Shown: positions 1 to 8,547 of the stretch, piece by piece
How the letters are laid out: the number at the start of each line of letters is the position of its first letter
Position numbering within the stretch: position 1 is the first letter of the stretch
Source: Proteinivorax hydrogeniformans
Lineage (GTDB): Bacteria; Bacillota; Proteinivoracia; Proteinivoracales; Proteinivoracaceae
Assembly (NCBI RefSeq): GCF_040515995.1
Contig: NZ_CP159485.1
Coordinates: 1,364,001 to 1,428,000, forward strand
Length of the DNA: 64,000 nucleotides
Direction: 5' to 3'
Translations under genes and position numbers: made by a program
Notes under the pieces: model-generated
Database searches by the model: none
Told to the model about the DNA's origin: nothing
The model's input: only the letters and a program-made list of their open reading frames with translations

Positions 1-40
1 AACCCCAGCTTCATTTTTCACTTTCTACTTTCCACTTCAT

Positions 41-180
41 CAACGATAAAACCAAAACCCTAATTGGCCACGGTAAAGATTACGAAATTAGTTACATGCT
101 TGGTCCAAACTCGTTCATTTATGGTGGTCATTTTTGGAAAGACCCGGTTTTAGATAAAAAAACTTAATGATGTAAAAGTA
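41..180. repeat. Partial copy of the intergenic mosaic repeat
   Basis: The block beginning near 63 (ATTGGCCACGGTAAAGAT) is shared with full copies near 661, 3028 and, inverted, 11530-11806, and with shorter pieces near 5272, 11920-12012, 12077 and 29371. The plus strand is open from 63 to the TAA near 167, with no recognisable protein family. The sequence before it is a TTCCACTT-type low-complexity tract that also flags the ends of the full copies. Confidence 0.7.
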
Positions 181-246
181 TCCTCTCTTAAAAAAACTAT
201 TTTCAGACCCAGTAGAATTATCAAATTTATGGGGTTATCCATCTTC

Positions 247-316
247 GGGACAGAGGGGACAGGTACGACTGTCCCATTGGGAATCGATGGTACAGCATAC
301 CAGTCCCCCTTGTCCC
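247..316. repeat. Nested REP-like inverted repeat with two possible folds
   Basis: GGGACAG (256-262) and CTGTCCC (269-275) form a hairpin with a 6-base loop. Alternatively GGGACAGAGGGGAC (247-260) can pair with GTCCCCCTTGTCCC (303-316), matching at 12 of 14 positions. The GGGACAG...CTGTCCC core resembles palindromes dispersed in many Clostridia. No transposase of the REP-associated type is visible nearby. The rest of 1-1040 shows only repeat fragments. Confidence 0.5.
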
Positions 317-485
317 TTGTGCAAGTTTATAGCATGCCGTTTGGCCCAGCAGAATAAGCAAGTTTATACGTTTTCGTGGCCAGTTGGTTTTTTATTGGCT
401 TTAACAGGATTAAGTGCAAAGCCCTAATTGCCCACTGCTGTAGTTGTTTTTTTTGGTCATTACCATAATGGCTAGCCATTTGTTG

Positions 486-527
486 ATGGGTTGACACAGA
501 GGTCAACCCCTACCTCTTTGAGGGGTA
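486..527. repeat. Double-hairpin intergenic repeat, copy 1
   Basis: GGGTTGAC (488-495) and GTCAACCC (502-509) flank the loop ACAGAG, followed at once by CTACC...GGTAG. The same element occurs at 2883-2920, is split by the IS at 3485-3500/5216-5245, and is degenerate near 29516-29560. All copies sit beside the larger mosaic repeat. Confidence 0.75.
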
Positions 528-660
528 GCTTTAAAATTTTAAAAGCTTAGTTGGACAGTTGGTCAGTGGTCAGGAGATCAAGGGCGGTTTGTTCTGTCTG
601 GCAGAATTTGTTTTTGCTATCTACTAACTACTATCTACTATCTACTACCTGCTAATCCTT

Positions 661-900
661 ATTGGCCACGGTAAACATCACGAAATAAGCTACATACTGG
701 GTCCAAGCCCATTCATTTATGGTATCCATATTGGGAAGGCCCTGTAAGACACACTGGCTATGTGAGCCACCATAACCAAATAGGGAGCTCACATTAATTG
801 ATAAAGTCATCCTGAGGTGCGCCGAAGGATCTAGCTCATAAGAGCGCAGGACCGACACAACGGACTCTACCTTCCACTTTCCACCTTCCACTTTCAACCT
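661..900. repeat. Full copy 1 of the ~240 bp mosaic repeat
   Basis: The unit runs from GGCCACGGTAAA through TAAGACACACTGGC and GCCGAAGGATCTAGCTCATA to a TTCCACTTTCC low-complexity end. It matches 3028-3262 directly and 11530-11806 in inverted orientation. The minus strand stays open across the unit, giving a peptide with the shared phrases LRSYELDPSA and SSLFGYGGSH. It has no ribosome binding site and most copy differences change amino acids, so I treat it as a repeat and not a gene. Confidence 0.8.
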
Positions 901-1057
901 GGAGTGGGGGAGGTTGCTCAATTTCCCAACTTTTTCTGATTTTTGCAGGTATTTTGTTTCGTTTGTGGAAATATTATAAAGAGAGTTTTTATATTAATTT
1001 TATAGCTTTACTGTTATAAAGATGGTAGGCTAAAATAAAAAATAGGGGGTAAGTATT

Positions 1058-2092
1058 TTGGAATTACTTAAAAGGCTGACTGAAGCTAATGGTACACCAG
1101 GCAGAGAAGAGCGGATAAGAAAGATAGTTATTGAGGAAATGGAAGGCTTGATGGATGAAATTAGCGTAGATGCTATGGGAAATGTTATCGGCGTTAAAAA
1201 AGGAAGCGGAAGCAAAAAGGTTATGCTATGTGGACATATGGATGAAATTGGCTTTATCGTATCTCACATAGATGACAAAGGATTTTTACGCTTAAATCCT
1301 GTGGGAGGTTTTGACCCTCGTACGCTTGTAGCTCAAAGAGTTAATGTACATGGTAGAGAAGATCTTAAAGGTGTATTGATGCCTGGCATTAAACCAGCTC
1401 ACTTAATGACTCCTGAAGAGGCTAAAAGAACTTTAAGAGTTCAGGACTTTTTTGTTGATTTAGGTAGGAGTAAAGAAGAGGTAGAAAAGCTTGTTAGAAT
1501 TGGTGATTTTGTAACTTTAGACAGAAACTTCGAGGAAATAGGTGACAATATTTCTGCTAAGGCTTTAGATGATAGAGCAGGGGTTTATATTATGCTTGAA
1601 GCTGTTAAAAAGTTAAAAGATCATGATGTGGACATTTATGCTGTAGCTACTGTACAAGAAGAGCAAGGGCTACGTGGAGCTACCACAGGTGCGTATGGTG
1701 TTAGACCAGATATCGGCCTTGCATTGGACGTTACTATCGCTGGTGATGTTCCTGGTGGCTCTCCTGATTCTGTAGTTACTAAGCTAGGTGAAGGAGCTGC
1801 CATTAAGCTGATGGACTCTGCTTCTATCTCCAATTATAAATTGGTAGACTTTATGAGAGATATAGCGGAAGATAACGATATAAAATATCAAATGGAGATT
1901 CTTCCAAGAGGTGGAACTGATGCAGGCGCAATAGAGCGCTCTCACACAGGGTGTCCTGTTGTAAGTTTGTCCCTTCCTACACGCTATGTTCATAGTAATG
2001 TGGAAACAGCTAATAAAAATGATTTACAAGCAACAATTGATTTATTAGCTAAGTTTTTAGAAAATGTTCATAAAGGTGATTTTAGTTTATAA
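1058..2092 (+). CDS. M42 family metallopeptidase (glutamyl aminopeptidase/endoglucanase-like)
   Basis: This 344-residue protein has the co-catalytic metal site of cytosolic M42 aminopeptidases, which trim peptides as large oligomers. Visible site elements are GHMDEIG near residue 60, SAKALDDRAG near 167, the glutamates of VQEEQGLRGA near 202, ALDV near 225 and YVHS near 315. Length fits the family. The start is TTG at 1058 behind an AGGGGG ribosome binding site at 1044-1049. It is a single gene closed by the terminator at 2101-2130. Exact substrate preference cannot be read from the sequence. Confidence 0.9.
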   Translation: MELLKRLTEANGTPGREERIRKIVIEEMEGLMDEISVDAMGNVIGVKKGSGSKKVMLCGHMDEIGFIVSHIDDKGFLRLNPVGGFDPRTLVAQRVNVHGREDLKGVLMPGIKPAHLMTPEEAKRTLRVQDFFVDLGRSKEEVEKLVRIGDFVTLDRNFEEIGDNISAKALDDRAGVYIMLEAVKKLKDHDVDIYAVATVQEEQGLRGATTGAYGVRPDIGLALDVTIAGDVPGGSPDSVVTKLGEGAAIKLMDSASISNYKLVDFMRDIAEDNDIKYQMEILPRGGTDAGAIERSHTGCPVVSLSLPTRYVHSNVETANKNDLQATIDLLAKFLENVHKGDFSL

Positions 2093-2100
2093 GCTTAAAA

Positions 2101-2130
2101 AGCTGGAGCAACTTTGCTCCAGCTTTTTTT
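2101..2130 (+). terminator. Intrinsic terminator of the M42 peptidase gene
   Basis: AGCTGGAGCA (2101-2110) pairs perfectly with TGCTCCAGCT (2115-2124) around the loop ACTT and is followed by six T residues. Confidence 0.93.
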
Positions 2131-2245
2131 AATTTGGCTCTTTACCTCTTTTTCTAGTACACTAGTTGCTTCCCACGTCTAAAGTGATGGGTTTTGCATA
2201 TACATAATATAAAAGTGGAATACGTGGATAAAAGGGGTGAGGCCG

Positions 2246-2824
2246 TTGAGTGATTTTTCTAGAGATGACCTTGAAAATATACTTAAAAAGTTAATTTCTA
2301 AACGGAGCGTTGAGGTAAATAAAATTAAGGGCAGCATGGATAATACGCAAGATTTAACTAGTTTTTTATCTGATTGCCAAAAAAAAATACTGCACCTTGA
2401 GAGGGCAATTCAACACTATCAGCAATTTTTAAGAGAGTGGACATTATATAGCACTGGTGAGAGGGTTGAGGATGATGAGCCCGCAAAACGAACTACCTGG
2501 ACAATTCACAATGATATCATCACTATAGCTATAAGAAGGCCAAACAGTAAATATGCGACTACAATTAGGTTTCCTGCATTATTAGCCAGAGAAATTTTGA
2601 CTTTTATTTTTAGTTTTATCGAGGAGAACAAAGTTATTAAAAGGTCTGATATATTAGGGGAGTTTGAAAAGGAGATTATACAGCAAACCACGTATAATTC
2701 TAATTCTTCAGGACAGGTGATTTATGCCTTGATTTTAGTTTTATTAAAAGAGGGAGTCTTGCAGGCAAGTAAAAACAACAAACGGGAATATATTTTAAAG
2801 GAGAAAAAAGAGATATTTCTATAA
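2246..2824 (+). CDS. Hypothetical protein, possible C-terminal winged helix
   Basis: I do not recognise this 192-residue protein. The frame can be read from GTG at 2237, but that codon lies inside the ribosome binding site AAGGGGTGAGG (2232-2242), so TTG at 2246 (MSDFSRDDL) is the better start. The N-terminal 80 residues are charged and predicted helical with coiled-coil character. A central stretch (residues ~90-115) looks like beta strands, and the last 60 residues could form a small winged helix. No signal peptide or membrane segment is visible. It stands alone between a terminated gene and a repeat cluster. Confidence 0.6.
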   Translation: MSDFSRDDLENILKKLISKRSVEVNKIKGSMDNTQDLTSFLSDCQKKILHLERAIQHYQQFLREWTLYSTGERVEDDEPAKRTTWTIHNDIITIAIRRPNSKYATTIRFPALLAREILTFIFSFIEENKVIKRSDILGEFEKEIIQQTTYNSNSSGQVIYALILVLLKEGVLQASKNNKREYILKEKKEIFL

Positions 2825-2882
2825 TCTATAATGAAAAAGAGTCTGGGCCAGGCCATCACCATTATGGTTAGCCATTTGCTGA

Positions 2883-2920
2883 GGGGTTGACACAGAGGTC
2901 AACCCCTACCTCTGCGAGGG
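2883..2920. repeat. Double-hairpin intergenic repeat, copy 2
   Basis: GGGGTTGAC (2883-2891) and GTCAACCCC (2898-2906) flank ACAGAG, followed by a CCTACCTCTGCGAGGGGA arm. It lies in a gene-free stretch (2825-3500) that holds only repeats. Confidence 0.75.
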
Positions 2921-3027
2921 GATGAGGCATCAAAAGCACAAAACCTAGTTGGCACGGTAAAGATGTAGTAGTAATAAGTAGTATGAGGTCTGAGGTTGGT
3001 AATAAAACCTACACCCCCTAAGATCTT

Positions 3028-3262
3028 AATTTGCCACGGTAAAGATAACGAAATAATCTACATGCTTGGTACAAACTCGTTCATATATGTCATCCATATT
3101 GGAACGGCCCTGTAAGACACACTGGCAATGTGAACCACCATAACCAAATAGGGAACTCTTATTAATTGATAAAGTCATCCTGAGGCACGCCGAAGGATCT
3201 AGCTCATAAGAGCGCAGGACCCACACAACGAACTCCAGCTTCCACTTTCCACCTTCAACTTT
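3028..3262. repeat. Full copy 2 of the mosaic repeat
   Basis: This is collinear with copy 1 at 661-900, including GCCGAAGGATCTAGCTCATA and the TTCCACTTTCC end. The minus-strand reading frame is again uninterrupted for about 65 codons. Right after it, 3275-3390 repeats the CCCAGCAGAATAAGCAA module also seen at 345-390 and, inverted, at 11483-11515. Confidence 0.8.
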
Positions 3263-3500
3263 ATTAACGAATCAGACCCAGCAGAATAAGCAAGTTTATA
3301 GCATGCCGTTTGGCCCAGCAGAATAAGCAAATTTATACGTTTTCGTGGCTAGTTGGTTTTATATTGGTTCTGCTTTAGGGTCAGCGGAAGGTTGGTTAGT
3401 TGGACAGTTAGAAAAGATTTCGAAATAAGCTACGGTGATGTGGTTTTTTTGGTGTCATTGCCATTACGGTTAGCCATTTGCTGAGGGGTTGACACAGAGG

Positions 3501-5215
3501 CAGACTGTGTCATAATTCATGATATAATAATGTTCATAAAACTCTAAATATGATATAATGTATAGTATACGACCCCATATATATCAGGGGGTTCATTAAG
3601 CTTTTGACTATGTTAAAAAGGGTGATGAAAATGAACATTATTAAAGGTGAAGATCGCGATCAAATAACGCTTTTCCCAGATACAATAGATAACTATATAA
3701 GTGATGATAATCCTGTAAGGGTTATTGATGCCTATATTGACAGTCTAGATTTAAAAAAGTTAGGCTTTGTAAATATTGAACCTAATAAGGTCGGGGCTCC
3801 TATGTATCCTGCTAAAACTATGCTAAAAATATATGTATATGGATATATGAATAAAATTAGATCCTCAAGAAAATTAGAAAATGAAACTATCAGAAACGTT
3901 GAAATGATGTGGCTGACTAAAAAGCTAACCCCTGACCATAAAACAATTTCACGCTTTAGACAAAACAACCCAAGTGCATTAAAAAACGTGTTTAAAAACT
4001 TTAATAGATTAATAAGTAAACTAGGCCTTTTTGGCAAGGAGTTATTAGCTGTAGACGGCAGTAGATTTAAAGCGGTAAATTCTAAAGAAAATAACTATAA
4101 CCAAAAGAAAATCGCCGATAGAATACAAAGATTAGACCAAAAAATCAATACATATATGGAATCACTAGATAAAAATGATGAGGAAGAATCCAATGTTGAT
4201 AAAAAGTTTTCAGCTGAGGAAATAAATCAAATTATCGAAGGTTTAAATGAGCAGAAAAAACAATACGAAGATATGGCTGCAAAATTAGAAGAAACTGAAG
4301 AAACACAAATTTCTACTGTTGATCCCGATGCTAGAAGAATGTCTAGAAAATACGGTAACACAGATGTAGGTTACAATATCCAAACAGCCGTAGATAGTAA
4401 GTACAAAATGTTAGCAGAGTTTGATGTAACTAATAGCATTACTGATTATGGACACTTATCTACAACTGCTGAAAAAGCTAAAGAGTTATTAGAAGTAGAA
4501 AGTATAAAAACTACTGCTGATAAGGGATATGATTCAGCTACTGATATAGCAGAGTGTCTAATGAATGGGATAGAGCCTCATGTTACTATGGATGAAGACA
4601 TTACTATCTGTATTGAAGCAGAAACAGATGAAAGAGAAAAAATAACCACTCAGTCTAACGGTAGAATTGTGTACATAAAAGACCGTAACATTGCAATTTG
4701 TCCAATGGGTAAGATTTTATATCCCAGTTCGTTTAACAAGAAGAAAAAGGAAGCAAGATTTTTGAACAAGAAAGCTTGTAACAGATGCGACAGTAAGTGC
4801 TGTAAAGGTAAACACAAGTTTTTTTCTAAGAGGATGAAACAAAAGGACTGGTCAAAAAGCTATAATGATCAGGACTTAAAGATAAAGCAGGTTACCGTCA
4901 AAAGGGACTTGAGCATACTTAAGAAAAGAAAAGCAATAGTAGAGCACCCTTTTGGAACTATAAAAAGAGCTTTTGACTCAGGATATTGTTTAACTAAAGG
5001 GTTAAATAATGTCGTGGGTGAATTTTCATTGACTTTTTTAGCATACAACCTTAAAAGAGCAATAAATATCCTGGGAAGCAAGCAGTTAGTTGAAGTAATA
5101 ACCACCTTATAAATGAGGGTTATTGCTTCTTTTTCCTCAGCATCATTTTTTAAGTGCATAAACAGACTTTCAAGGTAAAATTCTTGCTTTTTAGTAGTAA
5201 TTCTGACACAGTCTG
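3501..5215 (+). mobile_element. IS1182-family insertion sequence, complete
   Basis: The ends are exact inverted repeats: CAGACTGTGTCA at 3501-3512 and TGACACAGTCTG at 5204-5215, extending to 16 of 17 matched positions. The 4-bp direct repeat GAGG flanks the element at 3497-3500 and 5216-5219. Removing the 1,715-bp element restores the hairpin repeat GGGGTTGAC-ACAGAG-GTCAACCCC. Intact ends, target duplication and an intact transposase suggest a recent insertion. Confidence 0.95.
3631..5112 (+). CDS. IS1182 family transposase (DDE)
   Basis: The N-terminal QITLFPDTIDNYISDDNPVR segment and IYVYGYMNKIRSSRKLE are hallmarks of IS1182-type transposases. Candidate DDE residues are the Asp of LLAVDGS, the Asp of TADKGYD and the Glu of the C-terminal VEHPFGTIKRAF region. 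A cysteine cluster (CNRCDSKCC) precedes the last block. The ATG at 3631 is chosen over the longer TTG start at 3604 because AAAAGGGTG (3616-3624) is correctly spaced before it, giving 493 residues. The frame is intact. Confidence 0.92.
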   Translation: MNIIKGEDRDQITLFPDTIDNYISDDNPVRVIDAYIDSLDLKKLGFVNIEPNKVGAPMYPAKTMLKIYVYGYMNKIRSSRKLENETIRNVEMMWLTKKLTPDHKTISRFRQNNPSALKNVFKNFNRLISKLGLFGKELLAVDGSRFKAVNSKENNYNQKKIADRIQRLDQKINTYMESLDKNDEEESNVDKKFSAEEINQIIEGLNEQKKQYEDMAAKLEETEETQISTVDPDARRMSRKYGNTDVGYNIQTAVDSKYKMLAEFDVTNSITDYGHLSTTAEKAKELLEVESIKTTADKGYDSATDIAECLMNGIEPHVTMDEDITICIEAETDEREKITTQSNGRIVYIKDRNIAICPMGKILYPSSFNKKKKEARFLNKKACNRCDSKCCKGKHKFFSKRMKQKDWSKSYNDQDLKIKQVTVKRDLSILKKRKAIVEHPFGTIKRAFDSGYCLTKGLNNVVGEFSLTFLAYNLKRAINILGSKQLVEVITTL

Positions 5216-5285
5216 GAGGTCAACCCCTACCTCTACGAGGGGATAGGGCATCAAAAGCATAAAACTTTAATTGGCCACGGTGGCT
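5216..5285. repeat. Right half of the repeat split by the IS, plus a mosaic fragment
   Basis: GAGGTCAACCCCTACCTCTA continues the hairpin element interrupted at 3500. A short TTAATTGGCCACGGT piece of the larger mosaic repeat follows near 5272. Confidence 0.7.
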
Positions 5286-5303
5286 GTGGTTGGTTTTGAA
5301 AGT

Positions 5304-5350
5304 AAAAAATGGTTCCAATCATCAAAAGTCGATGATCGGAACCATTTTTT
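5304..5350 (-). terminator. Terminator of the VanY gene, twin of 11409-11452
   Basis: A near-perfect stem joins AAAAAATGGTTCC/ATCATC (5304-5323) to GATGAT/GGAACCATTTTTT (5331-5350). A-runs and T-runs on both sides allow bidirectional use. Read from the minus strand it nearly equals the terminator behind the AbgT gene. Confidence 0.88.
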
Positions 5351-5384
5351 TATTTGTTTTGGCTAGATACGTCTCAGCCTTTTT

Positions 5385-6563
5385 TTAGTTTGTATCAATT
5401 TTTTCAAAGTATTGTTTCTGTTCTTTTAAAAATTCCGTTAAGGTTTTATGTCCTGATTGTTTAAATTTTTGTGCCGTTTCTATGCCGACATATCTAAAGT
5501 GCCATGGTTCATAAATATAACCTGTTATATGTTTTTTATCTTCAGGATAACTCATGATAAAGCCATATTTATGAGCGTTTTCAGCTAACCATTTTCCTTC
5601 TGAAGTATTGGCAAAGCTTTCTGAAAGTACCCCGGAGCTGTCACTAAAGTCAACGGCAGTACCTAATTGGTGCTCTGACTGACCTGGCCTTGCGCTAACT
5701 ATATTTGCTTGTTCTTCACTGCCATGACGTGAAACTTGATTTGCAAAAATCCTCTTTTGAAAATCAAAGGTTCTATATCCTGATCTAGCTACTAGTTCGT
5801 TTATCCCTTCTCTTTTAGCAACATTTAAAAGTACTATTAAATGTTCTAAGGTTTCTTCTCTTAGTTCTAGATGCATACCATCATGAGTATATTCTACCGG
5901 AATTTGTTTTAAATCAGCCGGATGGTATCTTCCTAAATAGGTATCTTTTGTCACTAAAGCTTTAAGATAGTCACCATCAGCTATTACAAGGTTGTTTTCT
6001 ACTGGCGAGTCAACTAGTTTAAAGATTGCAGTTATTTTTTTGTCATTTTCTAAGGTTAGTTCAATTTCTTTATCCGTGGAAATAACGGTGTTATTTTTCT
6101 CCCAGCCCACAAATTCATATCCTGTAGTTGGTTTTGCAATTGCTGATACATTTTCACCCTTTTTATACTGGCCGCTACCTTCAACAGTACCTCCTGGTAT
6201 TTTCCCCTTTTTTATAGTGAGAGTTGCAGCTTCTTGGAATATAGCAGTAATCGTTTTGCTTTGTTTTAAGTTAACGTCGTATATTTTTTGGGTGGAAATG
6301 GTTTCATCATTTTTCTGCCAACCGACAAACTTATAACCTTCTTTAGGTTGAGCTTTAACAGTAACATTTTTACCTTCTTTATATTGACCACCACCGGACA
6401 CTTTTCCGCCTTCTACCTCACCTATTTCTACTGTGAGCAAAGCATAGCCTGAAGGAAGATTGTCTGAATTAAGGTAGGAGTTTGCAAAAAATAAAATTAT
6501 TATAAATGCTATTGCCAAAGCTATACCAGCAAAGTTTTTATATGACTTTTCTAATGTCAACAT
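5385..6563 (-). CDS. D-alanyl-D-alanine carboxypeptidase (VanY, M15B) with two bacterial repeat domains
   Basis: A single N-terminal membrane anchor (residues ~12-32) is followed by two InlB-B-type bacterial repeats (~44-110 and ~113-181), each with YKFVGW/YEFVGW and ITAIF phrases. A VanY peptidase domain (~235-380) comes last. Zinc-site residues are visible in SEHQLGTAVDF and EPWHFRYVG, and RSGYRT is conserved. It should trim peptidoglycan stem peptides outside the membrane, with the repeats as a wall spacer. The ATG follows GGGGAGGTGAT. It diverges from the polymerase gene and ends at the terminator 5304-5350. Confidence 0.92.
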   Translation of the reverse strand: MLTLEKSYKNFAGIALAIAFIIILFFANSYLNSDNLPSGYALLTVEIGEVEGGKVSGGGQYKEGKNVTVKAQPKEGYKFVGWQKNDETISTQKIYDVNLKQSKTITAIFQEAATLTIKKGKIPGGTVEGSGQYKKGENVSAIAKPTTGYEFVGWEKNNTVISTDKEIELTLENDKKITAIFKLVDSPVENNLVIADGDYLKALVTKDTYLGRYHPADLKQIPVEYTHDGMHLELREETLEHLIVLLNVAKREGINELVARSGYRTFDFQKRIFANQVSRHGSEEQANIVSARPGQSEHQLGTAVDFSDSSGVLSESFANTSEGKWLAENAHKYGFIMSYPEDKKHITGYIYEPWHFRYVGIETAQKFKQSGHKTLTEFLKEQKQYFEKIDTN

Positions 6564-6621
6564 ATCACCTCCCCTATTTTACGCTAACACAAATTGCCAT
6601 GGTTAGCAATAGAGAATTAAC

Positions 6622-6650
6622 TTTACATAGAACACTTGTTCGTATATACT
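6622..6650 (+). promoter_or_regulatory. SOS promoter with LexA box for the Y-family polymerase
   Basis: TTTACA (6622-6627) and TATACT (6645-6650) are separated by exactly 17 bp. The spacer contains GAACACTTGTTC (6630-6641), a perfect GAAC-N4-GTTC palindrome of the Bacillus-type LexA operator, so LexA would block RNA polymerase directly. Confidence 0.85.
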
Positions 6651-6683
6651 TAAGTTATAAACATCAAAGGGGTGGCTTTAAAA

Positions 6684-7931
6684 ATGAGCAACATTATATT
6701 TCATGTGGATGTAAATTCTGCATATCTGTCATGGGAGGCTGTACATAGGTTACAAATGGGGGAAGAGGTAGATCTGCGACAGATTCCTTCTGTAGTCGGT
6801 GGCAATGAAAAAAGTCGTCATGGAATTGTGTTAGCAAAGTCGATCCCAGCTAAAAAGTATAATATTCAAACTGGTGAAACTCTTTTTTCTGCTAGACTTA
6901 AATGCCCAGAATTGGTGGTGGCTCCTCCTAGATACCACCTTTACATGAAATGTAGTCAGGAAATGGAGAAGTTATTAAACAGATACTCACCTAATGTGCA
7001 GTTTTATTCGATTGATGAAATGTTTTTAGATTATACCAATATGGAAAAACACTTTGGTGATCCAGTAAGCGCTGCTCACAGCATAAAAAATAGGATTAAA
7101 GAAGAACTGGGATTTACTGTTAATGTAGGTATAGGACCTAATAAGCTGTTAGCTAAAATGGCATCGGATCTTAAAAAGCCAGATAGAGTTCATACTTTGT
7201 TCCACGAAGAGATGGCTGCTAAGATGTGGCCTTTATCTGTAGATAAGTTATTTATGGTGGGGAGTAGAACAGCTAAAAAACTAAAGGCAAAGGGAATTAA
7301 CACCATAGGTGACCTAGCTATAACTGACAGGTCTAAGTTATACAGTATGCTTAAAAGTCATGGTGTGTTAATACATAATTACGCCAATGGCATAGAAAAT
7401 TCAAAAGTTCGCAATGATCTAATGCCTGTAAAGGGATTAGGTAATTCCTCAACCTTTGCATTTGATGTTTGCAGCGAAAAGGAAGCGTTGATGCTGCTAC
7501 TTTCGCTAACGGAAACTGTTACCGCTAGGCTAAGGAGAGGAGACTTTAGGGCAAAAGTTATTAAAATTCATATTAAGGATAAAGATTTTTACTCATTTTC
7601 ACATCAACGGAAGGTCGCCACCGCCATTTCATCTACCGACGCTATATATAAAGTAGTAAAAGAGTTATTTTTAGAGATATGGCATAAAAAGCCTATCCGA
7701 AAGATGGGAGTAGCCCTAAGCGATATATATACTTCTGATTGCGAGCAGCTTTCCTTTTGGGCGGAAGAAGATGAAAGTAAAAGGGAGCTAGATAAAACTA
7801 TAGATAACATAAGAATGAGATATGGCTCTAAAGCAGTTTTTAGATCATGTTTTTTACATTCTGGTATAAAGCCGTTAGAAGGGGGAGTTATTGATAGCGA
7901 GGACTACCCTATGGTTTCAAGTATATTGTAG
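6684..7931 (+). CDS. Y-family DNA polymerase (Pol IV/UmuC-like)
   Basis: This is a translesion polymerase with the Y-family metal-site blocks FHVDVNSAYLSWEA (N-terminus) and YSIDEMFLDYT (residue ~110), then the HhH-bearing thumb (VGSRTAKKLKAKGINTIGDL) and a little-finger domain. The inserted EVDLRQIPSVVGG segment is typical of the Firmicute UmuC-like branch more than classical DinB. ATG at 6684 is chosen because AAAGGGGTGG (6666-6674) is optimally spaced, giving 415 residues. A LexA box in the promoter predicts damage induction. The next gene follows after 15 bp and is probably co-transcribed. Confidence 0.92.
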   Translation: MSNIIFHVDVNSAYLSWEAVHRLQMGEEVDLRQIPSVVGGNEKSRHGIVLAKSIPAKKYNIQTGETLFSARLKCPELVVAPPRYHLYMKCSQEMEKLLNRYSPNVQFYSIDEMFLDYTNMEKHFGDPVSAAHSIKNRIKEELGFTVNVGIGPNKLLAKMASDLKKPDRVHTLFHEEMAAKMWPLSVDKLFMVGSRTAKKLKAKGINTIGDLAITDRSKLYSMLKSHGVLIHNYANGIENSKVRNDLMPVKGLGNSSTFAFDVCSEKEALMLLLSLTETVTARLRRGDFRAKVIKIHIKDKDFYSFSHQRKVATAISSTDAIYKVVKELFLEIWHKKPIRKMGVALSDIYTSDCEQLSFWAEEDESKRELDKTIDNIRMRYGSKAVFRSCFLHSGIKPLEGGVIDSEDYPMVSSIL

Positions 7932-7946
7932 CAGAGGTGAGATTCT

Positions 7947-8207
7947 TTGAAGGTTTTAATGAAGCCTATAGATATGATTGTTTGGTTTGACAAAGATGGC
8001 AATGTAAATCCTTTACGGTATAGAGTTGAGGGAGTGGAGGGAGAATACAAGGTTGTAAAAATAGAAAGAGTTATTTATAAAAAAGAAGAGCGACTAGCGG
8101 GAACGCCAATGCTTATTTTTAGGTGCCAAAGTGTGGTAGAAAACTGCGAAAGACTCTACGAACTTAAATATGATTTTAAAGGAAAATGGTATTTGTATAA
8201 GATGTGA
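7947..8207 (+). CDS. Small protein associated with the Y-family polymerase
   Basis: This 86-residue protein starts with TTG behind AGAGGTGAG and lies 15 bp after the polymerase gene, so it should be in the same SOS operon. It is predicted as mostly beta strands (MIVWFDKDG, PLRYRVEG, YELKYD, KWYLYKM). Similar short proteins sit beside Y-family polymerases in other bacteria, which suggests an accessory role. No motif points to a biochemical activity. Confidence 0.75.
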   Translation: MKVLMKPIDMIVWFDKDGNVNPLRYRVEGVEGEYKVVKIERVIYKKEERLAGTPMLIFRCQSVVENCERLYELKYDFKGKWYLYKM

Positions 8208-8246
8208 GATATCTTTATAATTTAGTAACTTAAATAATAAAAGGCA

Positions 8247-8279
8247 TAAAAAAAAGACTCGATATTATATCGAGTCTTT
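8247..8279 (-). terminator. Terminator of tRNA-Trp
   Basis: AAAGACTCGAT (8253-8263) pairs with ATCGAGTCTTT (8269-8279) around ATTAT. On the minus strand the stem is followed by a run of T residues. It may also slow plus-strand transcription from the polymerase operon, though no T-run follows on that side. Confidence 0.85.
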
Positions 8280-8294
8280 GATAACATATTTATT

Positions 8295-8370
8295 TGGCAG
8301 GGGAGACAGGACTTGAACCCGCAACCAATGGTTTTGGAGACCACTACTCTACCAATTGAGCTACTCCCCT
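8295..8370 (-). tRNA. tRNA-Trp (anticodon CCA)
   Basis: The minus strand folds as a cloverleaf: acceptor AGGGGAG/CTCCCCT, D-arm GCTCAATTGGTAGAGT, anticodon loop CTCCAAA with CCA at positions 34-36, and T-arm GCGGGTTCAAGTCCTGT. The discriminator is G and the 3' CCA is encoded (8295-8297). Confidence 0.96.
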
Positions 8371-8547
8371 GCAACAATGAATATTATATAATAGAATTTG
8401 AGGTTTTGCAAGGGGTTTTTTGCATTTTTTTTGTAGGATTTATTTTTTAAGTGCTTTGCAGCCTGAAATACAAGTGTTAATAACCATTTTAAAGGAATTT
8501 AGTGAGCTTGTCTAGAATAATAATTAAGGGACAAAAGGAGGAGAGCT

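Noticed and set aside
652-921. 89-residue minus-strand frame in the left repeat cluster
   Set aside because: It is the coding shadow of the mosaic repeat, has no ribosome binding site, and differs from the other copies mostly by residue-changing substitutions.
3026-3226. 66-residue frame in repeat copy 2
   Set aside because: Same repeat-derived frame as copy 1. Kept as a finding on frame maintenance, not as a gene.
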